Below are positions 1 to 15,249 of a stretch of DNA of 64,000 nt, one piece after another. The number at the start of each line of letters is the position of its first letter. Position 1 is the stretch's first letter. Source of the DNA: Adiantum capillus-veneris (Eukaryota > Streptophyta > Polypodiopsida > Polypodiales > Pteridaceae); NCBI GenBank assembly GCA_014529385.2, contig CM043966.1, positions 90,690,587-90,754,586 of the forward strand, given 5' to 3'. The position numbers and the translations under genes are program-made. A model generated the notes under the pieces. It was given only the letters and a program-made list of their open reading frames with translations. It was not told the DNA's origin and made no database searches.

Positions 1-381
1 ACATGCTACCTTTGAGCTTGCACAATGTTGTTTTTCTTCTGCTATCTACAGGTACTCCTATCATCAATCCCGATGCTACACCGTTATATTCCGAGGGTGG
101 AATCTACTTCAGGAAGGGGGGCATGTCAACCACCAACGTTCAATTCTAGTAGTCATGGGTCGGGCTTGTTGGTCCAATAGGAAAAGGGTAAGAGTGATTG
201 TCGATGAGAGGCGCACTCTAACTGGAACATTCAAGGGTTAATTGGCTAAGCATGGGCGCCCAAGTGTGAATGGGCGAGCTCATATAAAAGTTACCTAAAC
301 CTGAAAATCACTTATCTCTCATTTGTGCAATTGAAGAGCGCTCTTGCTCCATCTCCATCTTCTTCTTCATCTCCTTGTGGA
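1..381 (+). repeat. LTR-element tail and probable LTR with TATA box
   Basis: A purine-rich run (AGGAAGGGGGGC, about 111-122) is followed by TGTCAACC at 124. This is the usual order of polypurine tract and LTR start. A TATA-like CATATAAAAG lies near 281, as expected for an LTR promoter. No matching second LTR is in the window, so the assignment rests on these signals alone. The stretch stops where Copia coding sequence begins near 383. Positions 1486-1770, which end in CCTAACA, could be the rest of the same LTR, split by the Copia insert, but I cannot prove this. Confidence 0.35.
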
Positions 382-382
382 A

Positions 383-470
383 GAAGAGTACAAGTCTAAG
401 CCTGTGGTAAAGGGTTTTCTCAAAAGAAAGCTATTGATTTTAATGAAATGTTTTCTCCTCTTGTAGATAT
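383..470 (+). pseudogene. Copia reverse transcriptase N-terminal scrap
   Basis: The frame reads KYKSKPVVKGFSQKKAIDF followed by NEMFSPLVDM. This is the conserved start of the Copia RT domain (normally K-Y-K-A-R-L-V-x-K-G-F then D-F-x-E-x-F-S-P-V). Only about 29 codons are present before the sequence switches in the same frame to RNase H of a Copia element. It is a remnant fused to another remnant and has no function. Confidence 0.7.
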
Positions 471-1076
471 GATTTATCCCAAGGAGGCATTACTGCCACG
501 AGATTTACATGCCTTTTCTGACTCAGATTGGACTGGTTGTTTTGACATGCGAGTGTCCACAAGTGGTTTTTGTTTCATGCTTGGTAGTTCATGCATATCA
601 TGGTTGAGCAAGAAGCAACCTAATGTGGCCACTTCCAGTTGTGAGGCTGAGTATAGGGTAGTCTTCACAGCTACACTTGAGTGCAGGGTAGTCTTCACAG
701 CTACAATTGAGTGTGTATGGCTCAAACGCCTTATGGCTGATTTGGGTGTTGGACATGAAACTACACAGCTACAATTGAGTGTGTATGGTTCAGACGCCTT
801 ATGGATGATTTGGGTGTTGGACATGACACTACCAATGTCATCTACACCGACAATCAGAGTACATTGGCATTTTCAAGGAACCCAGTTTTTCATGCGCACA
901 CAAAGCACATTGAGGTGCAATACCACTATGTCAGGGAGAGACTCTTAATAGGAGAGATTACCTTGGCTTATGTGCCAACACAGGACAATTTTGCAGATCT
1001 TTTCACAAAGGCATTGTCTCATGAGAAGTTGAAAGCTTTCAACAAAGCTTTGGGCTTACTCCCCTTTGTGGATTGA
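471..1076 (+). pseudogene. Copia RNase H domain fragment
   Basis: The frame carries the Copia RNase H signature: DLHAFSDSDWTGC, then STSGFCFMLGSSCISWLSKK, then SCEAEY. It continues with YTDNQSTLAFSRNPVFHA, KHIEVQYHYVRE and the C-terminal ADLFTKAL. It is closely related to the RNase H at 15458-16045. Two local tandem duplications (30 bp at 655-714, 68 bp at 696-831) disrupt it. The 68-bp one changes frame, so the protein is broken into two overlapping frames. Gag, integrase and most of RT are absent. A polypurine-like CCAGGGGG and an LTR follow directly, so this is the 3' end of a Copia element. Confidence 0.85.
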
Positions 1077-1153
1077 TCATGCACTCAGGGTATGGCACTC
1101 CCCTATGCATTATGTGCCATCTCTTATTCACCGCATCACTCCCAGGGGGTATT

Positions 1154-1380
1154 TGTTACTATATATATGTGGTAGTGATGTGTGTGAACACACTTAGGAT
1201 CATCGAGGCATTTTTTTCCCTGACTAGGAGGTTTTTTCCCCCATGCATTGTATATACACCCATCACTCTAGGGCTAGCTTATCTTTTTGATTGCACACTA
1301 AGCAGTACTACTCTCTATTGTGTGCCTTGATTTCTTCATCTTCTCCAAGCTGTGTGTGTTTTCCTGCAACCCTATTGTTG
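1154..1380 (+). repeat. Copia 3' LTR
   Basis: Starts TGTTACTATATA just after a purine tract and aligns along its length with the LTR at 16121-16346. Shared blocks include GTGTGTGAACACACTTAGGA, the TTTTTTCCC runs and CTCTCTATTGTGTGCCTTGA. The end has mutated: CTATTGTTGG where the sister copy has AATTCCAACA. Confidence 0.75.
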
Positions 1381-1381
1381 G

Positions 1382-1460
1382 TGTTACCATATGTACATGT
1401 GGTACTAATGTGTGTGAACACACTTAGGACCGCCGGGGCTTTTTTTCCCTCATTAGAGCT
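1382..1460 (+). repeat. Second, partial LTR in tandem
   Basis: Immediately after the previous LTR the sequence restarts with TGTTACCATATGTACATGTGG. It follows the same LTR family up to the second TTTTTTCCCTC block, then diverges. This gives two LTR starts head-to-tail without an internal region between them. Confidence 0.6.
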
Positions 1461-1485
1461 TCTTCGTCTTCTCCTCTATAGAAGG

Positions 1486-1786
1486 AGGCCTCTTCTACAT
1501 ATGAAAATTGTGTCAAGTGGTGAAGCTAAGAGGAGTGAAGCAAGGTTAAGAGAGAATCAAGTGGGAGGACCATTAAGGGTTTCTAAGCCCTTTGTAACTT
1601 ACTTCAAGTTTGAGTGTAAAGCCATTGAGTGGCTACTTTGTCGTGAACCACGTACCCATCTCGTGTGTGCTCTCTCACTCTATCTTCTCTATTATATCTC
1701 TTGTGTGTGAATTATCTCTTTCCATCAAGAACACCATGCTAATTGCTACTTAGTAATCAATAATCCTAACAGTGTTGCTGACAAAT
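1486..1786. other. Unassigned stretch, possibly an LTR remainder
   Basis: No convincing gene. The sequence contains pyrimidine-rich and CTCTCTC motifs and ends CCTAACA at 1770, which would fit an LTR 3' end. It may be the distal part of the LTR beginning at 124, separated by the Copia fragment. Confidence 0.25.
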
Positions 1787-1985
1787 AGTGGTGAGCCTTC
1801 TTGTTACAAAGAGGCCATGCTAGCTAAGGATAAGACTCGGTGGAAACTTGTAGAATTGAAAAGAAAAAAACTTGGGATTTGGTTCATTTCCAAAATGTAA
1901 GAAATCATACCTTGTAAATGGATCTACAAACCAAAATTTGCATCCAATAATGTTGGGAAATACAACGCTTGGTTATTAGGTAATA
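1787..1985 (+). pseudogene. Copia RT N-terminal fragment
   Basis: Reads EPSCYKEAMLAKDKTRWK and then KTWDLVHFQN. This corresponds to the region just before the RT palm in Copia pol (E-P-x-x-Y-x-E-A...W...E...TW-x-L-V). It is followed in another frame by a degenerate KWIYKPKF. Frameshifts are present. The next expected residues (DFNEIFSP) appear only at 5738, in a different decayed Copia copy, so an insertion of about 3.7 kb between the two pieces is possible. Confidence 0.6.
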
Positions 1986-2536
1986 ATTCAAGGAAGAGTA
2001 TGACATCTATACTCTTTATTATGCAGCTTAAATATTTCAAGGAAGGAGAGACCCTCCATGTGTCACTCACTGCTTCACTTAAGAGAAAACCTCTCTAAAA
2101 TGCAAAAGGGAGAGTAAGATTGTAAGAAACAACAAGCTGCTTGTTGTAAGAAACAACAAGCAGCTTTTCAGCTTTTGTCAGAATGTAAAATCAAAAGAAT
2201 TTCTTTCTCTTTAGTAGTAGAAAGTGCTTTAGTCATAGAAAGTCAAAGGATTTCTCCTCTACATAGAATAAACTTATTGGTTTAAATGCACATAACAAAA
2301 CGGAGATAAATTTAGTGGAGATTTTATAATTTAATGAGAATTTAATTTTTGAAGATATATTTAGTTTTTTCTTTTCAATAGTTCTTTTTCAAGACCAATA
2401 TTGACATATTTTTGTAAAAAGTTTTTATTTCTTTAAAGAGATTGAAAAAAAAAAAGCTCGTCTGGTGTCGACATGGGGTAGTTTCACTTTGAGAAAATAC
2501 ATGCAAATGAAGGAGTAGTTATCCATGTTATTGACC

Positions 2537-2538
<2 letters not shown>

Positions 2539-2596
<58 letters not shown>
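2539..2596. repeat. (GA)29 microsatellite
   Basis: Uninterrupted GA dinucleotide run of 58 bases. Confidence 0.97.
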
Positions 2597-2601
<5 letters not shown>

Positions 2602-3330
2602 CTTTCGAGCTCACAGGGCTCCGTCTCACCAAGGACACCTTTCAAGCCCTTCAAATTTCTCGGGGGGGGGGTGTCACTTAATATTTATGCAACTATCACG
2701 TGAGTACAGCAGAAGGGGTTATTACATTTTTTTCTCACATTTTCACATACAAAAAGGTACCACAAGATGTAATTGGAATTTTTCTTTTACACACTAAATT
2801 ATTTGTCAAAAATTCACAGATAAGGAGTTTAAAAATAGTCCTTGAACGCACGTGATATACAAAATTTATATTTAGTGACACACCAAGTCAAATTTCCAAG
2901 TAAATATGGTTTTCTTAGAGTAATAGTGTATTTTCAAAAAGGTAGCTAACATTTTTCACCCATAGAAAATAGATAAAATGCCCAACAAAAATCAACCCTC
3001 ACATTGGAACCCCAAATAGGGAGAAAGATTGCCCAATTAACGTACCTTTTATCAGTTCTTGAATATTTTGTCCTTTTTGTTTTTAAGAGTTAAACTGTGG
3101 AAAATGCTTAAAAATCAATAAATTCTCTAAATTTTGATAGGCAAAGGTGCCTATCAAAAATCAACCCCACACACATAGAGAAAAATGTTTTAGCATCGAA
3201 CAAATGACGCAGCAAGCAGAAGGGAGAAGAGGAGAAAGAGAGAATAAAATGTTTAAGGACGTAAGAACAATCTAAAAAGACGTTAAAGTTACACAACAAG
3301 TTGTTAGCACTTGAATATCTATGGAAAGGA

Positions 3331-3332
<2 letters not shown>

Positions 3333-3379
<47 letters not shown>
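3333..3379. repeat. (GA)n microsatellite
   Basis: Uninterrupted GA run of 47 bases, about 50 bases before the compound TTC/TC/AC repeat. Confidence 0.97.
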
Positions 3380-3381
<2 letters not shown>

Positions 3382-3430
3382 AGAAGATGAAACAAAAATA
3401 TCTTTATTCTCACCCAAGTTGCCATTTATA

Positions 3431-3467
3431 TTCTTCTTCTTCTTCTTCTTCTTCTTCTTCTTCTTCT

Positions 3468-3540
<73 letters not shown>

Positions 3541-3554
3541 GCGTGCGCGTGCGC
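3431..3554. repeat. Compound (TTC)(TC)(AC)(GC/GT) microsatellite
   Basis: TTC triplets run to about 3473, TC dinucleotides to 3510, AC dinucleotides to 3538, then a short GCGCGTGCGCGTGCGC segment. All four blocks abut without spacers. Confidence 0.97.
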
Positions 3555-3641
3555 CTCTTGAAAGAAGAAGAATTTAAAATGTTGTAGGAGCGATCCAATG
3601 AGATCTCAAAGATCTATTCGATGGTCTCAAGTTCAAGACCT

Positions 3642-3642
<1 letters not shown>

Positions 3643-3693
<51 letters not shown>
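3643..3693. repeat. (GA)n microsatellite
   Basis: Uninterrupted AG/GA run of about 51 bases. Confidence 0.97.
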
Positions 3694-3695
<2 letters not shown>

Positions 3696-3884
3696 AATCA
3701 TAGCAATCTATACTTTTCTTTATAGAGATTGAGAAAAAGGAGTTTGCTCATCCTTTTCATGCATTGACTTGAGGTTATCACCTTAACCGCAGTGCCAATT
3801 TTTCAACTACTATACCACTCTGACAAGTCATACGTGTATGCACACATGAGCTCCATGCACACTGCTATCCATCTAATACATGTA

Positions 3885-4082
<198 letters not shown>

Positions 4083-4200
4083 TTGGGGGCGGGGGGGTAC
4101 GCACGAAGGGAGGATAAAAGTTTTAAATGTCATAGTTATTGTACTATAACAACAACAAGAGGCTTCAAGACCTATGTGATAAATTTCTATATAAGAATAT

Positions 4201-4358
4201 ATATATGTACACACACACACACACAAATACATATATATGCATGTATGTATGGTTGTGTGTGTGTGTATACACACAGACACGTGTATATATATGTATGTGC
4301 ATATCTTTATACATATATGTAGTATGTATTTGTGTGTGTATGTGTGTGTGTGTGTACT
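4201..4358. repeat. Mixed TA/CA/TG simple repeat
   Basis: Alternating ACAC, ATAT and TGTG runs interrupted by short unique bases. Confidence 0.8.
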
Positions 4359-5406
4359 CAAGTAGGGTATGATACTCATATTCTCAAATTTTCAAGGAAC
4401 CTAATGTGTACACAAAAAGAGGCTGTCCTACATTGCCTCAATATCCAATCACACATTTAACAGAGCAACAATTAAGACAAATGGTTGGTATAATATAGAT
4501 TGTGTGCAAGGAAATAGGCTCAAGCTGATTGAATACAATCTTCTCTCTCAAAGAGGAATATCGTTTTGTAATCAGAGGATAAAGATAGATAGAGATCAAT
4601 GGCATGCATGATTTTAGTCACAGCCTCAATTTTACACCATGTCCTTCAGTTTAGTATAATGGCCAAAAATCCTACAAAAATAAACAATTGAGCAACCTTA
4701 CTTTGCTTTCATTTCTATCACATTTTAAGATGCAAATGATGTGAAAGTGTACATGAACAAATAGTGCACACCTTATCATACTAAGCTGCTTATGTATTGT
4801 TGTGGTTAGGTGATGACGTAAACCATTACCATGCTTGTGAACATAGATAGAGATCCAAGAGAAGCGTCTAAAGAGAAGCATAGATGTAATCACATTCTTA
4901 ATATTAAAAGAACGTCATCTCATCTCTTCGAAACTTGAAGCTTTTTTGGTACATTGGAAACTATGAGCCCTTATATTTTCACAACTTTACTCTTAGACAT
5001 AAAAAGTTATAATTACACACTGTAGCAATTATGGGCCTTCATCTTTAAAAACTTGCTGGCTTACCCAATTTGTACTTCTCAACTTGGTAGCACTTTTTTC
5101 AACTCTAGGTAGACCAAGGGAAAGATGGTCTTCTTGCCATATAAGAAGTTATCATGTACACTTCTACCATGTCTTGCTTATAAAAAAAGACGCAAGGATA
5201 GAAGTAAGTAAGAGAATGGAGTAGAGACATTGAATTCAATTGTGTTCCTATTGTTGAAACCAATTCTAGAACCCACTCCATTTTCAAAAAAAGCTTTATT
5301 GTTATTTCATTTAAGACGGCTTTCATCTCTTCATACCATGCTAACTACCTAATTTGTATAATCAACATTGGTAGCATTGCTAAACCAAGATACACCAAAA
5401 GGAGGA

Positions 5407-5408
<2 letters not shown>

Positions 5409-5454
<46 letters not shown>
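5409..5454. repeat. (CT)23 microsatellite
   Basis: Uninterrupted CT run of 46 bases. Confidence 0.97.
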
Positions 5455-5456
<2 letters not shown>

Positions 5457-5737
5457 CACAATAGAAGTAGAGCACTCCTAAGTTTTTTGAACAAGGGCTA
5501 GCACCTTATGAAAAACAATGTCTATGAGAATCTCCCAAGTTTGGTATCAAAGAATGCTTTGTAGAATCTTACATATATTTATGTTTTTTAGAATCTTCAA
5601 GAGGTTGTGTAATGCATTACTTTTAGAAATTTAATAGAATATACATGGAGGAATAGAGTATTGATAGTGTTTCACTTGGAAGAGAAGATATTCATACAAA
5701 AATAGAAACGATGTTTCTTTGGCCGCAGCAACACGCG

Positions 5738-7020
5738 GGTCACATACTAGTAGATTTTAATGAAATATTTTCTCTAATGGGTAAAATGGAAGCAATGAGA
5801 TTGTTTCTTGGATTAGTTGCTACATAGAGGACATAGAGGACATAGAGCTTATTCAAATGGATATAATAGCAACTTTCTTACATGGAACAGCTTGAATGGT
5901 TTGTGGAAAAAGGCAAGGAACATTTGGTGTGAAGACTTTATGGTTAAAAGCAAGCATCCAGGAAGTGGTATCATGAGTTTGATACTTTTATGCAATCCCA
6001 AGTATTTAAATGCAATATTGAGGATCCATGAATTTATGTGAAAAGACCGTGGAATGGATAGCTTATTGTGCTTATTCTTTATGTTTATGACATGTTCTTT
6101 GCTGATCATTCTAAAAAGGACATTGTTCACCTAAAGCAATAGCCACATAGTTAATTTGACATGAAAGATTTGGGCGATGCCAGTCATACTTTGGGTATGT
6201 ACATTACTTGAGATCGTAACAATAGATTGTTATACGTGTCTCAGAAAGAGTATGTGTAGAAAGTGCTTGAGCGTTTCAATATGCAGAAGGGAAAGTCATT
6301 GAGTACTCTATTGCCTACCTATTTGAAACTCTGCAAAAAAGATTGTCCCCAATCTGACGAGAAAAGTTTCATGACGACTTAAGGTTCCTTATGCTTTAGT
6401 TTGTGGTAGTCTCATGTATGCCATGGTGGCTACAAGACCTAACATTGGGTATGCATTGGGAGTTGTTAGCAGGTATATGTCCTATCTTGGAAAAAAGCAT
6501 TGGGATGCTATCAAATCGATTCTCAGAGACTTGAGTTGCACAGTGGATAGACAATTATGCTATGGTTGGGGAGAGTTACCCATTCGGATATGTTGACAGT
6601 GATTATGCAGGATGTGTTGACAATTGTAAAAAACGATTGGTTGGATAAAACACTTTTTTTAATTCTGCTATTTCTTGGAGACTTGTTCTTCAAGACTGTA
6701 TGTCAGTTTTCACTACACAGACAGATAATGTTGCTTTGAGTGAAGCATGCAAAGAAGTTATATGACATATTTGTCTAGTGGGATATCTTGGACTAGAGCA
6801 AAAGATTAAAGTTCACTGTGATAGTTAGAGTGCTATTGCCTTGTCTAAGAATCCAATGCTTCATCCAAGGAAAAAACACTTTGATGTGCATTATCACTTC
6901 AATTGTGATTGCTTGGCAAACAAGAAGCTTGACTTGGTGAAGATACATACATCAGAGAATGCACCAACAGATGAATTAACCAAGAATCTCTCTAATAATC
7001 AGTTTTAGCACTATTGTTAG
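5738..7020 (+). pseudogene. Decayed Copia RT-RNase H
   Basis: Read across frames, this matches the second half of Copia pol in order. VDFNEIFSLMGKMEAMRLF and FLGLVAT begin the RT, and SRKWYHEFDTFMQSQ is the middle. The active-site region reads ILYVYDMFFAD, where the catalytic YVDD is changed to YVYD. DMKDLGDASHTLGMYIT and the QKEYV block follow. Then come ATRPNIGYALGVVSRYMS, KKHWDAIKSILRDL and a broken RNase H ending near DELTKNLS. Stops and frameshifts occur throughout. An LTR-like sequence follows at 7185, so this is the 3' half of a dead element on the plus strand. Confidence 0.8.
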
Positions 7021-7184
7021 TTGATGGGCATCAACTGAAGATGAGGTATTCTTCACTAACTATACAAGTTATATAGTCTTATGGCCTCCCACATCGGGTG
7101 AAGTCCTATCGATCCAATATACTTCACTAACTTTACAGGTTGTATAGTTTTATAGCCTCCCACATTGGTCACCAAGTGGGAGAA

Positions 7185-7382
7185 TGTAGGGTTGTTGACC
7201 ATGTAGGTTGGGGTCCACCACCCATCACTAACTTATGTCTACTAATCTTTAATTATATACATATACAATTATGAGCCACACACAAACTAATGCACTATTG
7301 TGTGCTACTATAAAGAAGAGGGTTGGATCTCCCTCACCATGTTTGTGTGTCATGTCTTCTCTCTCCCTCACCATATTTGTGT

Positions 7383-7433
<51 letters not shown>

Positions 7434-7484
7434 CAACTCAGCTCTTTTGCTACCCTTTATCGTTTTCTATTCAATTGTACTATC
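7185..7484 (+). repeat. Copia LTR fragment cut by a later insertion
   Basis: The purine tract AAGTGGGAGAA (7174-7184) precedes TGTAGGGTTGTTGACC. This is the typical polypurine tract and LTR start of Copia elements. The LTR includes a (TC)22 run at 7387-7430. It ends abruptly at 7484, where the 5' LTR of the next element begins, so its remainder is lost or displaced. Confidence 0.6.
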
Positions 7485-8446
7485 TGTTAGCAGTGGCTAA
7501 CACATGCTACACCGATTATGCACCAAGCTAGGGATGTGCTATGGATGTACACAATATTTTCTATTTGCAATGTATGAGGACTTGGGCTCATATAGGAGTT
7601 CCAAATTGTATATGCTAGAGAGTTCAAGTTAATCCCATAGTAGAAAGGCTTGTGGTGCATTCCTTTATAAGAATCCCTTTTATGCAAAGAGGCTTCATTC
7701 TTGAGGATCTATTCTTGAGTAGTCATTGTTGAGAGCTCACTCTTGTGTGTTCACTTCATGGATAGCCTAGCCTTGAGCTTAATGCCAATGCTTAAAAGGC
7801 TAGTGCTAATACTTTGTAATTAAGGAAGCTCTTATTGATTAATCTAATCTCTATTTTGTTCATTAGTCTTGTCTTCTTTATATTTCATTAATATCATAAA
7901 GTAGTTTTTCTTTGATCTAACTCTCTTCTACCATGAGCATTTCAATTAGTTGATGCTTTCTCTAATGCTCTTGATTAGTGTAGTGTGTGTGCACTCTTGG
8001 TCATGTGATTAGAGGTTGTACTTATGTTTGTGGAGGTTTAAGAGTCTTGAGCTTAATACCACTTGTGTGTGATATGATTAGAGTACCTTGGTTGGCATGT
8101 CATGATTGGGGAGGCCAACTTCAATGCAATTAGTGTGTGCTTTGGTCATTGATAGTTGTGTGGATTGTGCTCTTGTGACTTGATAAGATTGGCAAGTCAA
8201 ACTTTGGTGGACTTGGTGTGTAGAGGAGTTGATTGATTATTAGTGATTAGAGCATGATTACAATTAGTTTTCCCATGGCTAATCTCTACTTGCATTAGAG
8301 AGGCATTCTCTTGAATCCTCTTATTCATTGTGTACGATGACGCTTTCACACTTAGTTGTGTGATGTTTCCATGCCCTAGCCGGGTGATGCTCTCTTCGGA
8401 TTGATGATTTTGTCGGAGTTGGCCTATGTTACAACTACCTCCAACA
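7485..8446 (+). repeat. 5' LTR of the LARD-like element
   Basis: Begins TGTTAGCAGTGG and ends CTACCTCCAACA, giving the canonical TG...CA ends. Its first 350 bases match 17845-18201. Confidence 0.8.
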
Positions 8447-8448
8447 TT

Positions 8449-8466
8449 TGGCGCCGTTGCCGAGGA
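8449..8466 (+). promoter_or_regulatory. Primer-binding site (tRNA-Asp type)
   Basis: TGGCGCCGTTGCCGAGGA lies two bases inside the 5' LTR. It matches the complement of the 3' end of plant tRNA-Asp(GUC) at all but one position. This is the primer commonly used by Athila and related Gypsy elements. Confidence 0.85.
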
Positions 8467-12015
<3,549 letters not shown>

Positions 12016-12016
12016 A

Positions 12017-13106
12017 GTGCAGGGCATTGATGTACGTCCTGCTTCTGAGGATGCAGGCGATGTTGAGGATGTTGTAGGTCTTGCTACAAGGATTGCTGCT
12101 ATTAGAATTGTTTTGCCTACTGCAGAACAATCTCGTAGGGATGTAAAGGATGTGCAGGCTCATGCATTGATTTCCTTGTTTGTGAAGTGCACCATTGTTC
12201 CTCACATTCATTCAGCAAAATTTTCAAAACAGGCTTGGGATCTTTTGGCTGGTCTCTATGCAAGTCGCAATGAGGCTAAAATTGCTTTGTTGCATAAAGA
12301 GCTGGAGTCGAAGATTATGCATGAGGAAGATGATATGGACACTTTCCTTGCTAGTGTCAAGGATATCAATGAGCAACTTATTTCTACAGGTGAAGTTATT
12401 TTAGACAGCTCCCTTGTGTAGACTGTTCTTGATGCCTTACCAGATTCTTACCAGACTTTTTCTAGTACTTGGAGACTTATGACCCAAGGAAATCCAGAAG
12501 ATGTCAAGTTTGATGCATTATGCACATTGTTTTTGCAAGAGTCACTTTCCAGAAAAAACAGGACTAGACAGCGTGTAGTTGAACAGGCTTTTATTGCTTC
12601 TCAAAGAAAGGGCGGTAACAGCAATGCAGCCACTTCTTATGGTTCTACTGTGAGTGGCAAAACTTATGTTCCTAATGCTGCTGCTGGCAGCACTTCATCT
12701 GGCAATTTTGGTGATAAGGGCAAAAAGAAGATGCGTTGCCATTATTGTAAAGCTAATGATCACTTGATCAAGCAGTGTCCTAAGTTGAAGGCCAAAGAGG
12801 CTAAGAAGAAAGAGGGTGGTTCCACTACAAATGCTGGTTCCACTACAAATGCAGCCATTGTTGAGTCTTCTGTGAAAGGAGACTGTGATGCTAATGTCGA
12901 TGCGGAATGGGATTTTAGTGTAGAGTGCACTTACAATCCTGCTATCCATAATGCATGCTTGTCAGTTGCTGCAGATTCACATGTGTGGTATTTCGACAGT
13001 GGTGCTACAAAGCACATTACCTCACATCGTGAATTGTTCACCTCTCTGGAGTCTGTCCCTCATGGGAATTCAGTCACTTGTGCCAACAATGCCTCTTATC
13101 CGGTTT
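12017..13106 (+). pseudogene. Copia gag and protease remnant
   Basis: The first part (to a TAG stop near 12419) is the UBN2-type gag core, with KQAWDLLAGLYASRNEAK and MDTFLASVKDINEQL. After the stop, gag continues to a CCHC zinc knuckle CHYCKANDHLIKQC (CX2CX4HX4C) near 12736-12777. The aspartic protease motif VWYFDSGATKHIT follows near 12984, ending in another stop (13106). Gag packages the RNA, and the protease cleaves the polyprotein. The N-terminus is missing and two stops break the frame. Confidence 0.85.
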
Positions 13107-13197
13107 AGGGAGTTAGAAAGATTGTGCTTACTGCTGCAAATGGTAGTTCCTTCACACTTGTTGATGCACTTTACATACCTGGATCAAGAAGAATCGA

Positions 13198-14240
13198 TTG
13201 TCTGTATCCACACTTGCTAGACTTGGACTTGTAGTCAAATTTGTGGATGACATATGTACAGTTCATGATCTCAATTTTGGTGATGAAATTGTTGCATCTG
13301 GCTTTTTGTGTCGTGGGCTGTATAAGCTTACTTTTTATGACAAGTGTGGACAAAATTTTGCAAATGCTGTTGTAGATTCAAGGGCTATTTCAGATGCAAA
13401 ACTTTGGCATGCACATTTTGGTCATCTGAATTTTGCCAGTTTGCTGCGTTTGCAAAAATCTGATATGGTTGCTTCTTTGCCGCCTCTTGAAGCACCTGTC
13501 AAACATGTTTGTGAAGGCTGTATTTTGGGTAACATGCAGCGTTCTAAGTTTCCAAAGGATGGTTCAGTTCGGGCCACATGCAAGTTGCAGCTTGTGCATA
13601 GTGATGTTTGTGGGTCCATGCAAACTCCGTCCTTGGGCAATTACCTGTACTTCGCGACTTTTATTGATGATACTCCAGGCATGCATGGGTATTTCCACTT
13701 AAAGAGAAGTCCGAAGTTTTTATGTGCTTCAAACAATTTCTGGCTATGGCTGAAAATGTCTTGAAATGTACCATGGGCACCCTCCGTTCCGATCGAGGGG
13801 GGGAGTATATGTCTCAAGAATTTAATGCATTTCTGGCTAGTCATGGGATAAAACACCAATGTAGAGTGCCTTATACACCTCAACAAAATGGTGTTGCTGA
13901 GAAGAAAAACAGGTCACTTACGGAAATGGCATGATGTATGGTCAAAAGTCAAGCTTTGCCGCATTCCTTTTGGCTTGAGGCCATCATGTGTGCCACTTAT
14001 GTACTATCCGAGTGTCCTACGAAAGCTTTGTAGTCTATTACTCCATATGAATCATGGCATGATAGAAAGCCTTCTATTGAGCACATGCGTGTTTTTGGCT
14101 ATTTGGCATATGCTTTCGTGCCACAAACACAACGCAAAAAATTGGATGATAAGGCTGTCAAATGTATTTTTGTTGGTTATAGTGTTGAAAGCAAAGGTTA
14201 TAGGTTGTATCATCCGCAAAAAAAATGTATTCTGGTTTCA
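13198..14240 (+). pseudogene. Copia integrase remnant
   Basis: The pre-integrase zinc-binding domain is visible: KLWHAHFGHLNFASLLRLQ then HVCEGCILGNMQRSKFP (H-H-C-C). The core follows with VHSDVCGSM and FIDDTPGMHG. A frameshift precedes RSDRGGEYMSQEF and PYTPQQNGVAEKKNRSLTEM. Together these show the D, D and E residues of the catalytic triad. The tail HMRVFGYLAYAFVPQTQRKK and KCIFVGYSVESKGYRLY is the usual C-terminal block. At least three frame breaks are present. Confidence 0.85.
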
Positions 14241-14256
14241 CGGGATGTAGTGTTTT

Positions 14257-15249
14257 GTGGAAGATTCTGTTCAGCCCTTGTTGTCATGTACTAGAGACAG
14301 TAATGTAAGCTCACTGGACATATGTGACACTTTGTTGCCTCTTTTCAGTGGTGGAAATACGAATGTAAGTTCCAATGAGGCAAATGTACAACCTATGGGG
14401 GTTTTTGAAAATGTTACAGATCAGCCTATTACTGATGTAGATGTACATGATGTACTTGATGAAGAAAGGGTTGAAAATGAGCAGGCTAGAGGTATGCCAA
14501 AATGGTTGGTGCACACTTTACGTGACAGTAAATTGGATGCACAACAAAAAGGCATAGATTATGAACAGACCTTTGCTCCCACTTGTCATATGACTACTAT
14601 GCATTTTCTATGTGCATTGGCAGCTCATTTTGGTTGGGATGTACATCAATCAGACATTGTTACTGCTTTCTTGAATGGTGACATATTTGAGGAAGTTTAT
14701 GTAACGCAGCCTCGCGGTTTTGTCATAAAAGGACAAGAGGACAAAGTGTGCAGATGTAAGAAGGCTTTGTATGGGTTGAAGCAATCTCCTCGTGCTTGGT
14801 ATGAGAAAGTTGACACTCATTTGGTCAAACGAGGCTTTCGTAACAGTCCAACAAAAAGCACATTGTATGTAAAGCGTGAGGGTGATGTACTTCTCATTGC
14901 GGTTCTTTATGTCGATGATTTGCTAATCATTGGACCAAATGAGAGACATATTTCTGAATTTAAGGCTGATTTGAATGCTACTCTCAAGATGAAAGATTTG
15001 GGGATGCTGCATCATTACTTGGGTATACAGTTTAAGCAGTGTGATGGTGGTATTGCCTTGTGTCAGAAAAGTTACATAGAGACATTGCTATGTAAATTTG
15101 GATTTGAGGATTCCAAACCTATTGCCACTCCCATGGAAACACGTTTGAAGTTGAGTCTACATGATATTGGCGATCCTGCTGATGTCACTCTTTACCAGAT
15201 TGTTGGTGGCTGCCTCATTTATGTATGCAACACGAGGCCGGATATTTAG
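14257..15249 (+). pseudogene. Copia reverse transcriptase
   Basis: One open frame of about 330 residues. It lacks the very N-terminal RT segment but keeps FAPTCHMTTMHFLCALAAHF, GWDVHQSDIVTAFLNGD and ALYGLKQSPRAWYEK. The intact catalytic motif is VLYVDDLLIIG, followed by LKMKDLGMLHHYLGIQF. The frame ends at a TAG where a 181-bp tandem duplication begins to repeat. The RT core itself looks undamaged, but the protein is cut off from RNase H by that duplication. Confidence 0.85.
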
